Assembly: GCF_012927125.1 (NCBI RefSeq) | Contig: NZ_JABBFZ010000001.1 | Span: 744,001-808,000 of the forward strand | DNA from: Paraburkholderia antibiotica | GTDB taxonomy: Bacteria > Pseudomonadota > Gammaproteobacteria > Burkholderiales > Burkholderiaceae | Reading direction: 5' to 3' | Length of the DNA: 64,000 nt | Shown: piece after piece, positions 49,439 through 56,573 of the stretch | How positions within the stretch are numbered: the first letter of the stretch is position 1 | How the letters are laid out: each line of letters opens with the position of its first letter | Position numbers and translations under genes: made by a program | Notes under the pieces: model-generated | Database searches by the model: none | Told to the model about the DNA's origin: nothing | Seen by the model: only the letters and a program-made list of their open reading frames with translations

Positions 49439-52357
49439 ATGCGTATCAGACAACCGGATCAACTGGTCCATGGCGCGGGCAGAGTACCCGCGCAGAGACA
49501 TAGCCACTTCGCGATCCTCGGAGCGTTGGCGGCCTGGTCGGCCGTCGCGCACGGCCAGTCTTCGACGGTCGCGCAGGTTCAGTTCGACGATCAGTTCCTG
49601 ATGAAGCCGAAAAACCAGAGCGTCGACGTATCGCGCTTTGAGCACGGCAATCCGGTGGTGCCCGGCGAATATACGGTCGACCTCTATGTGAACGGCGACT
49701 GGGTCGGCCACCCGGCGGTGAACTTTCGCACGCAGCAAGGCGCCGATAGCGCGACGCCGTGCTTCGATAAATCGCTCGTCGCGCGTCTCGGCCTGAATCA
49801 GAGCCGACTGTCCGATCAGGCTCGCGCGGTGCTGGCGGGTTCGAGCGAATGTATGAACCTCGGCGAGATCGTCGACGGTGCGTCGGCGTCGTTCGACATG
49901 TCCGATCTGCGCCTCGACGTGAGCGTGCCGCAGGCGTCGCTCACGCGCAATCCGCAAGGGTATGTGAGCCCCGAGTTCTGGGACGAGGGGGTGCCGTCCG
50001 CCACGCTCGCCTATAACTTCAATTCGTTCCGCGTGACCGGCTCCGGTTACGGCAGCACGCAGAGCTACCTCGGCCTGAACAGCGGCGTCAATATCGGTAG
50101 CTGGCATCTGCGGCAGAATTCGGCGATCACGTTCCAGTCGCACGGGCCGCATTCGTATCAGAACATCGCGACGTACCTGCAGCACGATCTGCCCAGTATC
50201 ACCAGCCAGCTGACGCTCGGCGACGCGTTTACCGACGGCGCGGTGTTCGACAGCATCGGCATTCGCGGTGTGCAGATCGGTACCGACGACCGCATGCGTC
50301 CCGACTCGCAGCGCGGTTACGCGCCGGTGATTCGCGGCGTCGCGCTGACCAATGCGCGCGTGACGGTCACGCAGAACGGCAACCGCCTCTACGAGACCAC
50401 GGTCGCGCCTGGCGCGTTCGAAATCGACGATCTGTACGCGACCGGCTACGGCGGTAACCTGCTCGTGACCGTGACCGAGGCCGACGGTACCCAGCGCAGC
50501 TTCACGGTGCCGTATGCATCGGTCGTGCAATTGCTGCGTCCGGGCATCTCGCGTTTTAACTTCGTGCTCGGCCAGATTCGCGACGCGGAACTCAACGGTC
50601 ACCCGAACGTTCTGCAGGGCACGTACCAGTACGGCGTCAACAACCTGATCACCGGTTACGCCGGCGTGATCGCCGCGCAAGGCTATGCGGCGGGACTGGT
50701 CGGTGCCGCGTTCAACACGCCGATCGGCGCGGTCGCGCTCGACGTCACCCAGGCGAACGCGAGCATTCGCGGCGCGGGCAATACCTCGGGTCAGAGCTTG
50801 CGGATCAGCTACAGCAAGCTGGTGTCGGCCACTGATACCAACTTCTCGGTCGCCGCCTATCGCTATTCGTCGAGCGGCTTCTGGGCGCTGCGCGATGCGA
50901 TGCTCGCGCGCGCGGAGGTGGCCGCGGGGCAGACGGCGAACGCGATCGACCGCCAGCGCAACCAGGTTCAGTTGACGATGAACCAGGGGCTGGGCGAAGG
51001 GCGCGGTAACGCCTACGTGATCGGCTCGACGCTCAGCTACTGGAACCGCTCGGGCACGACCACGCAGTTCCAGATCGGCTACAACAACATCCTGCGCGCG
51101 CTCGGCACCAGCTTCAGCTACAACCTGTCGCTGTCGCGCCAACGCGACACGATCAGCGGCCAGATGAACAATCAGGTGTTCCTGAGCGTGTCGGTGCCGC
51201 TCGGCAAGTCGCAGCACGCGCCAACGCTCGTCACCAGCTTCGCGCACGACAACGTCAGCGGCTCGTCCGAACAGGCGATGCTCACCGGTACCGCGGGCGA
51301 GGACAACAACGTCAGCTACGGCGTGACGGTGAACAACTCGGTGGGCTCGACGGTCGGCGGCGTCAATGGTCAGTACCGCAGTCCGTACGCGACGTTCCTC
51401 GGCAGCGCGAGCACCGGTTCGGGCTACTCGCAACTGTCGGGCGGCGTGTCGGGCGCGGTGGTCGCGCATCCGGGCGGCTTCACGTTCGCGAACGATCTCG
51501 GCGACACGGTCGGCGTGGTCGAGGCGAAGAACGGCTACGGCGCACGCGTGACCAATTTCACGGGTGTGCGTATCGATCCGCGCGGCTATGCGGTGATTCC
51601 GTATCTGATGCCGTACCGCATGAACATGATCGACATCGATCCGAAGGGCTTGCCGCTCGACGTCGAATTCAAGTCGACCACGCAGCAGATCACGCCGCGC
51701 GCGAACTCGGTCGTGATGATTCACTTCGACACGGTCACCGGTCGTGCCGCGGTGATCACCGCGCACCGTCCGAACGGCGCGACGCTGCCGTTCGGTGCGA
51801 ACGTGGTCGACGAAAAGGGCAACAGCGTCGGCGTGATCGGTCAGGGCAGCCGTATTTTCGTGCGCGGCATCGCGGACGAAGGGGCGCTGACCGTGAAGTG
51901 GGGCGATGCTGCCGACGAGCAGTGTCTGCTGCACTACAAGTTGCCGCCGCGCGAGCAGGACAAGGGCATGTTCACGCGTGCCGAGGCAGTGTGCGACGTG
52001 GGTGGCGCGGGCACGGTGACGACGCCGGTGGCGGCGCCTGACGTGCAGGTGCAGCCGCAATCCGGGCAGCAGATGGAGCAGCAACCGCAGCAAGTGCAGC
52101 CGCAGCAGCAGGTTCAGCCGCAACAGATGCAGCCGCAGCAGCCCGCGCAACAGCAACAGGTGCAACCGCAGCAGCAGGTTCAACCGCAGCAGCCCGAGCG
52201 GCAATCGTTCGCACCGAGCGCGCAGAGCTGGGGGACGAACATGGCCGCGGCGAACATCGCGCTGGCCGCGCGGATCTCGACGCCGGGTCACCCGCATTTC
52301 GACGACATGGACGTGGACGCCGACACGGGCGACACCGCTCCCACCTACCTGCATTGA
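49439..52357 (+). CDS. Outer-membrane fimbrial usher
   Basis: A 972-residue FimD/PapC-type usher. The N-terminal domain begins after a signal-like stretch (HFAILGALAAWSAVAHGQSS) with VQFDDQFLMKPKN. The 24-strand beta-barrel, the plug region and the C-terminal domains are recognisable, including DDLYATGYGGNLLVTVTEAD, LRPGISRFNFVLGQIRD and MPYRMNMIDIDPKGLPLDVE. The last 110 residues are a Pro/Gln-rich repeat (VQPQQQVQPQQ) followed by a short acidic end (DDMDVDADTGD), absent from typical ushers. It is the export platform for the pilus subunits encoded here. Confidence 0.93.
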   Translation: MRIRQPDQLVHGAGRVPAQRHSHFAILGALAAWSAVAHGQSSTVAQVQFDDQFLMKPKNQSVDVSRFEHGNPVVPGEYTVDLYVNGDWVGHPAVNFRTQQGADSATPCFDKSLVARLGLNQSRLSDQARAVLAGSSECMNLGEIVDGASASFDMSDLRLDVSVPQASLTRNPQGYVSPEFWDEGVPSATLAYNFNSFRVTGSGYGSTQSYLGLNSGVNIGSWHLRQNSAITFQSHGPHSYQNIATYLQHDLPSITSQLTLGDAFTDGAVFDSIGIRGVQIGTDDRMRPDSQRGYAPVIRGVALTNARVTVTQNGNRLYETTVAPGAFEIDDLYATGYGGNLLVTVTEADGTQRSFTVPYASVVQLLRPGISRFNFVLGQIRDAELNGHPNVLQGTYQYGVNNLITGYAGVIAAQGYAAGLVGAAFNTPIGAVALDVTQANASIRGAGNTSGQSLRISYSKLVSATDTNFSVAAYRYSSSGFWALRDAMLARAEVAAGQTANAIDRQRNQVQLTMNQGLGEGRGNAYVIGSTLSYWNRSGTTTQFQIGYNNILRALGTSFSYNLSLSRQRDTISGQMNNQVFLSVSVPLGKSQHAPTLVTSFAHDNVSGSSEQAMLTGTAGEDNNVSYGVTVNNSVGSTVGGVNGQYRSPYATFLGSASTGSGYSQLSGGVSGAVVAHPGGFTFANDLGDTVGVVEAKNGYGARVTNFTGVRIDPRGYAVIPYLMPYRMNMIDIDPKGLPLDVEFKSTTQQITPRANSVVMIHFDTVTGRAAVITAHRPNGATLPFGANVVDEKGNSVGVIGQGSRIFVRGIADEGALTVKWGDAADEQCLLHYKLPPREQDKGMFTRAEAVCDVGGAGTVTTPVAAPDVQVQPQSGQQMEQQPQQVQPQQQVQPQQMQPQQPAQQQQVQPQQQVQPQQPERQSFAPSAQSWGTNMAAANIALAARISTPGHPHFDDMDVDADTGDTAPTYLH
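52046..52200 (+). repeat. VQPQQ-type coding repeat in the usher tail
   Basis: Repeated codons for Val-Gln-Pro-Gln-Gln and close variants (QVQPQQQ, QMQPQQPAQQQQ). The repeat is made of CAG/CAA/CCG triplets and so is prone to length change by slippage. Confidence 0.7.
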
Positions 52358-52411
52358 AACCGCACCGCGCGCGTCGATGCATCCGATCAACCCTGAAAAG
52401 GTATCGCTCAA

Positions 52412-52687
52412 TTGAAAGCACGCAATCTACTGACTGTTTCGCTGCTCGCACTGTCCGCGCTGCCCGCATTGTCGGCGCACGCACAGATGGTGCGCTCGAT
52501 CGGCATCGCAAGAAATCCCGCCGTCGCGGCGGCGGATCGCGCGCAGGGTTCGTGGCGCAACCGCAATGTCACGAGCGGCGTGGCCGCGAGTCCGTCCGGC
52601 GCGTCGTCGACCCAGGCGAACGCTGGTGGCAACGGCAATCGCGGCGGCGCGGGCGTCGGCTTCGTGCCGCTGCCGACCACGCGCTGA
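52412..52687 (+). CDS. Small secreted protein of the pilus locus, function unknown
   Basis: A 91-residue protein with a clear signal peptide (MKARNLLTVSLLALSALPAL, cleavage after SAHA). The Gly/Ala/Asn/Arg-rich mature part is low in hydrophobicity (RNPAVAAADRAQGSWRNRN, ANAGGNGNRGGAGVG). The start is TTG 52412 with a ribosome site (aaaagg) upstream. It lies between usher and adhesin genes and could be a minor pilus component or assembly factor. I do not recognise the family, and the TTG start lowers certainty. Confidence 0.6.
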   Translation: MKARNLLTVSLLALSALPALSAHAQMVRSIGIARNPAVAAADRAQGSWRNRNVTSGVAASPSGASSTQANAGGNGNRGGAGVGFVPLPTTR

Positions 52688-52805
52688 ACCAACGGCCCGC
52701 GAAAGCGCCGGCAATGCGCGTGAGCGCAATGGCGGCGCGTTGTTTTTTGGTGACGCCCCGACTCCGATGCGCGTTCTGCTTCAACCGGTCACCGCAAGGA
52801 ACCTT

Positions 52806-53855
52806 ATGAAACTCTTCTCCAGATTTTTCCCTTCGACAGAGCTCGTGTCGAAACTGCTGATCCCGGTGCTCATGCTGATCGGCGCGACGTTGCTGCCGGG
52901 CCTCGCTCACGCGCAGTGTACGCAGGGCTCGGGCGGCGCGCCCAGTCTGATGATCTCGGTCCCGTCACCGATCACCATTCCGCGCGATGCGCCGGTGGGC
53001 ACCGTGATCGGTCAGGGCACCGCAACGGTGACGTTCAATACCGCGTCGCCGTTCGGCGTGTATTGCTCGGCGGCGGCCACGCTCGTCTACACGAACCTGC
53101 AGGGCGCCAGTTCGTCCGGCACCAGCAACGTGATGCCGATCGGCTCGACGGGGATCGGCTATTCGCTGCAGGCGAGCGGCTCGTACTACTCGGCCGGCAC
53201 GATCTCCCTGCCGGCCACGTTTTTCCAGCCGTCGGCGTGTAGCCAGACGGCGGGCGGCAAATGCTATGCGTACCTTGGACCGACCATCACGATGCGACTG
53301 ATCAAGCTGTCGCCGCTCGTGAGCAGCCAGACGATTCCGTCAGGGCAGTACTTTACGGCGACGGTCGGCGGTCTCAGCGCGGGCACGGTTTCACTCGCGA
53401 ATGCGGTGAATATCACCAATCAGACCTGTACCGTGACGACGCCTTCAATCTCGGTTTCGTTGGGAAGCGTGCCGATCAATCAATTCGGTGCGGTGGGATC
53501 GGGGTCGACTACCATACCATTTCAGATCGGTTTGAATTGCTCGGGCGTTGCCACCAGTTATTACATTACCTTTACGGATAGTAATAATCCTGGGAATAAT
53601 ACGAATTCATTGTCATTGACTTCGGATTCGAGTGCGACGGGCGTTGGAATTCAGATCCTGAACGGCGGCAATCCCGTTTCTTATGGCCCGGATTCGTCGG
53701 TGGCGGGCAATCTGAATCAGATATTCCTCGGGACCAGCACGGGCACGGGCTCTGTCGTGACTCTGCCGTTCGGCGGACGCTATGTGAAAACCAATGGCAC
53801 GATGACTCCCGGCAGCGCCAATGGGGTCGCGACATTCACGATGTCATATCAATAA
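52806..53855 (+). CDS. Fimbrial tip adhesin (FimH-like layout)
   Basis: A 349-residue protein with a signal peptide (about residues 1-36, ending LPGLAHA). An N-terminal lectin-like region with several cysteines (CTQGSGG, GVYCSAA, PSACSQTAGGKC) follows, then a C-terminal pilin domain beginning near SVSLGSVPINQFG, with cysteines NQTCTVT and LNCSGV and the terminal strand GVATFTMSYQ. This two-domain plan fits a tip adhesin. The C-terminal pilin part uses clearly more AT-rich codons than the N-terminal part. AAGGA precedes the ATG. Confidence 0.85.
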   Translation: MKLFSRFFPSTELVSKLLIPVLMLIGATLLPGLAHAQCTQGSGGAPSLMISVPSPITIPRDAPVGTVIGQGTATVTFNTASPFGVYCSAAATLVYTNLQGASSSGTSNVMPIGSTGIGYSLQASGSYYSAGTISLPATFFQPSACSQTAGGKCYAYLGPTITMRLIKLSPLVSSQTIPSGQYFTATVGGLSAGTVSLANAVNITNQTCTVTTPSISVSLGSVPINQFGAVGSGSTTIPFQIGLNCSGVATSYYITFTDSNNPGNNTNSLSLTSDSSATGVGIQILNGGNPVSYGPDSSVAGNLNQIFLGTSTGTGSVVTLPFGGRYVKTNGTMTPGSANGVATFTMSYQ

Positions 53856-53946
53856 AAATACCATCGTTATTAGAATTTATTCGATCTTTTATTTCAAGAT
53901 AATCGAGAATCGCATGATTGTTCTATGTCAAATTTGATTAAGCGTA

Positions 53947-53976
53947 TTGCATTAAATAAAATTAATTTGGCATAAT
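53947..53976 (+). promoter_or_regulatory. Sigma-70-like promoter of the peptide gene
   Basis: TTGCAT (53947-53952) and CATAAT (53971-53976) are spaced 18 bases apart in an AT-rich region between the adhesin stop and the peptide ATG. The leader would be about 65 bases. AAAATAGGA serves as ribosome site at about 54032-54040. Confidence 0.65.
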
Positions 53977-54046
53977 TTGCGGGTCGTCTTCTTTCGGGGT
54001 TTATTGAAGGCGACAATTTTTTTAATTTTGAAAAATAGGATTGAAA

Positions 54047-54190
54047 ATGCAACAAGTCGATCGTAACGAACTCGCAAAGGCCAACGTCGCAGGCGGTTGC
54101 TGCAAGAGCAGCTGCTCCACGGACACCAGCTGCTCGACGAACACGGGTTCGACGGGCGGCACGGGTGGTAACCCGCTGCCGTCGGCGTAA
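54047..54190 (+). CDS. Double-glycine leader peptide, probable exported Cys-rich peptide precursor
   Basis: A 47-residue peptide. The leader MQQVDRNELAKANVAGG ends in a double glycine (residues 16-17) with V at -4, as in C39-processed peptides. The 30-residue core begins CCKSSCSTDTSC, is rich in Ser, Thr and Gly, has four cysteines (residues 18, 19, 23, 29) and ends NPLPSA. Two more GG pairs lie inside the core (37-38 and 40-41) as alternative cleavage sites. AGGA sits seven bases before the ATG, and an AT-rich promoter region lies upstream. A C39-peptidase exporter is encoded 2.4 kb downstream. It could be a bacteriocin, signal or modified peptide; no family is recognised. Too short for most gene callers, yet well supported by context. 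Confidence 0.8.
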   Translation: MQQVDRNELAKANVAGGCCKSSCSTDTSCSTNTGSTGGTGGNPLPSA

Positions 54191-54212
54191 CCGTCGGTAG
54201 TCAGTTAGTCGT

Positions 54213-54244
54213 GCGCGCGAGTGGTCCATGGACCGCTCGCGCGC
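54213..54244 (+). terminator. Long hairpin between peptide gene and acyltransferase gene
   Basis: gcgcgcgag + ggtc, then CATG, then gacc + ctcgcgcgc form a stem of about 14 pairs, including one U-G pair. It starts 23 bases after the peptide stop, with no T-run. It probably stabilises the short peptide mRNA or limits read-through, which would let the peptide be made in excess of the export genes. An ATG in its loop (54228) is therefore unlikely to start the next gene. Confidence 0.7.
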
Positions 54245-54266
54245 GTCGTCATATTGGGGACCGCAG

Positions 54267-55202
54267 ATGAGCGCCTTTTCGTCACGATTGCGCAGCCGGA
54301 TACGCTATGCGAAGTATCGTTGCCGACGCGCGTTGATGTCGCGTATTCCGGCGTCGATGCTGGAGCCGCTCGCAACGGTCGGCTCGCGAGCCGGCAGCGT
54401 CGTCAGCGCCAGGTCGCGCGCGAACGGCGCGGTGCGCGTGGAACTCGCGCGCGATGTGCCCGGTGTTGCGCCGCGCGAGGCACGCCGTGCGAGCACGGGC
54501 CGCGCACTCGAGCATCTGATCGATCAGCGCATCTATTTCGGGCGGCGCGTGCGCGGCGTCGAGCATTGGCCGGAACTGCAGCAGGTTGCCGCGAAGCTCG
54601 CCGAACAGATCACGCGGCTCAAACAGGCGCGACCCGGCTGTCCGGTCATCGTGTCGCCGTTTCACTACGTGTCGCAGTACGCGAACATCTACGTCATCGA
54701 CGAACTGCGCGCGCAGCTCGCACTCAAGTCGATCGCCGTCGTGTCGGGCATGCCGAGAAATCTCTACGGCGACGACCACGCGCAGATTCCCGGCGTGAAA
54801 GTGCTGTACACCTACGACGACGATAACCGCGGCGGCCTTGGCCTGCGCGTCGTGCGTTCGCTGAAGCGCGACGGCGTGCTGGTGCTGTTTGCCGACGTGC
54901 CGCCATTCACGATGCACCGCTATCCGATGGAGACGATCGGCGTCGAGATGTTCGGCCGCGCGGCGCGAATTCATCACGGCGTGTTCCGGCTCGGCGCACC
55001 GCTCGACGCGATGCTGCTGCCGTTCTACCTGACCTTCGAGCACGGCCGCTTCGATGCCGAGCTATTCGAACCGCTGCCGCTTGCCGCCGCCGATGCGCCG
55101 CAACGGCTGGCCGGATGCATCGAAACGGCGCTCGGCGCCAATTACGCGCGCTGGCTCGCGGCCGGGCATCCGTCGATGTACGCGTTCGCGCCGGCCCGCT
55201 AG
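54267..55202 (+). CDS. LpxL/HtrB-like acyltransferase-family protein
   Basis: A 311-residue protein. The C-terminal half matches the lysophospholipid acyltransferase fold of the LpxL group: DGVLVLFADVPPF, GVEMFGRAARIHHGVFRLGA, LPFYLTFEHGRFDAELFEPL. At the usual HX4D/E position the sequence is SPFHYVSQYANIY: the histidine is present but the acidic residue is not. Activity is therefore uncertain. No membrane helix is visible. The start at ATG 54267 has GGGGACC upstream; an ATG at 54228 lies in a hairpin loop. It sits between the peptide precursor and its export genes and may acylate the peptide or a carrier; this is inference. Confidence 0.7.
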   Translation: MSAFSSRLRSRIRYAKYRCRRALMSRIPASMLEPLATVGSRAGSVVSARSRANGAVRVELARDVPGVAPREARRASTGRALEHLIDQRIYFGRRVRGVEHWPELQQVAAKLAEQITRLKQARPGCPVIVSPFHYVSQYANIYVIDELRAQLALKSIAVVSGMPRNLYGDDHAQIPGVKVLYTYDDDNRGGLGLRVVRSLKRDGVLVLFADVPPFTMHRYPMETIGVEMFGRAARIHHGVFRLGAPLDAMLLPFYLTFEHGRFDAELFEPLPLAAADAPQRLAGCIETALGANYARWLAAGHPSMYAFAPAR

Positions 55203-55375
55203 GGCAGTTCACGCGCGTACCCGTCTTCACCCGCTTCACCGGCCGCTTTCACCCGCCGTTACCCGTCACTACTCGCCGCTATCCGACGCTTGCCCGCCGT
55301 TGGCGTTGCACCGCCGGACAGCAGAACCGCTATAGAAAATCAGGCATGCCAATCATTGCGGCATGTTAGTCATCG

Positions 55376-56572
55376 ATGGAATCGAACCAACTTCCGCAGT
55401 TCAAGGACGTGCCCTGGCGCTGGATCGCCTATGTGACGTCCGCGCTCGTCATCATCGCGATCGCCTTTGCGTTCCTGCACGAAATCGAATTGAAGCAGGA
55501 CGTGCAGAGCGAAATCGTGTCGCCCGCCGAGGTCAAGATCCAGGGGCTGAGCGGACTCGTGTCCGCGATCTACGTGCAGCCGTCCGAGCATGTGAAAGCG
55601 GGCGAGCCGCTGTTTCAGCTCAAGCGCGATCTGTCGCTCGCCAGTAACGGCGTGCAGCGGCCCGTCTACGACGAGCGCATGCGCGATGACCAGTTGCGCA
55701 CCTCCGAGGCGCAGTACGCGCAGCGCCGCTCGTCGTTGAGCGCGCAGATCGCGGCGGCGGCGCAAACGCTGCAAAGCCGGCACGCGGAGATGGCCGCGCT
55801 CGGCGAACAGATCACGCAAAACCGCGCGCTCGTCGACGAATCCGACCGCAAGCTCGCGCGCCTGAAGTCGGTGTCCGACTACGTGACGGCCGACCGCATC
55901 GAGCAGGCGAGCGCCGACGTGCATCAGGGCAAGGTGGTGGTCGCGCAAGGGCTCGCGCGGCAGCAGCAACTGCTCGGCGACGTCGCCACCCTGCAGAGCT
56001 CGCAGACCGACCTGCAGGCGCAACTGAAGGAACTCGACGCGCAACACGCGCGCGATCTGCAGGACATCCGGCTGCGCTTCGAGCAGCTTCGCCAGGACGC
56101 GACGATCTCCGCGCCGCAGGCCGGCGTGGTGACGTTTTCGAATCTGGTGCCGGGCCGCTCGCTCGCCGCGGACGACGTCGCGCTCGTGATCGGCACACGC
56201 GAAGGCGGCCCGTTGCGCGCCGCGTTGCGTATTCCGTCGCGTCAGCGCGGCTTTGTGCGCGAGGGCGACGTGGTGCGGCTGAAGTTCGACGCGTTTCCGT
56301 ACGAACGCTTCGGCACCTACGAGGCGCGCATCGATTCGATTTCGGGCACCACGGTGCAGACGCAGATCTCGCCGGACAGCGCGTCGGACGCGAAGGCCAG
56401 CGAAGGCGGCGACTACATGGCGTGGGCGACGCTCGCCGGCGATACGTTCGTGTTCGAGCAGCATCGCTTCAAGATTTTGCCTGGCATGCGCGCGACCGCG
56501 AGCATCGTCGTCGAGCGCAGGACGATCGCCGAATGGGTGCTCGCACCGCTGTTTCGCATGTTGAGAGGTTAA
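55376..56572 (+). CDS. HlyD-family periplasmic adaptor
   Basis: A 398-residue membrane-fusion protein for a type I secretion system. It has one N-terminal membrane helix (about residues 17-35), a lipoyl-like beta domain (EIVSPAEVKIQGLSGLVSAI), a long coiled-coil hairpin (about 115-225: SSLSAQIAAAAQTLQSRHAE ... LQAQLKELDAQHARDL) and a barrel region (APQAGVVTFSNLVPG). The ending ILPGMRATASIVVERRTIAE is typical of colicin-V/hemolysin adaptors. It joins the ABC transporter to the TolC-like channel. The ABC gene begins one base after its stop. Confidence 0.92.
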   Translation: MESNQLPQFKDVPWRWIAYVTSALVIIAIAFAFLHEIELKQDVQSEIVSPAEVKIQGLSGLVSAIYVQPSEHVKAGEPLFQLKRDLSLASNGVQRPVYDERMRDDQLRTSEAQYAQRRSSLSAQIAAAAQTLQSRHAEMAALGEQITQNRALVDESDRKLARLKSVSDYVTADRIEQASADVHQGKVVVAQGLARQQQLLGDVATLQSSQTDLQAQLKELDAQHARDLQDIRLRFEQLRQDATISAPQAGVVTFSNLVPGRSLAADDVALVIGTREGGPLRAALRIPSRQRGFVREGDVVRLKFDAFPYERFGTYEARIDSISGTTVQTQISPDSASDAKASEGGDYMAWATLAGDTFVFEQHRFKILPGMRATASIVVERRTIAEWVLAPLFRMLRG

Positions 56573-56573
56573 G

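Noticed and set aside
49346..52411. 1021-codon minus-strand frame opposite the usher
   Set aside because: The usher reads as a complete family member; the opposite frame is composition noise.
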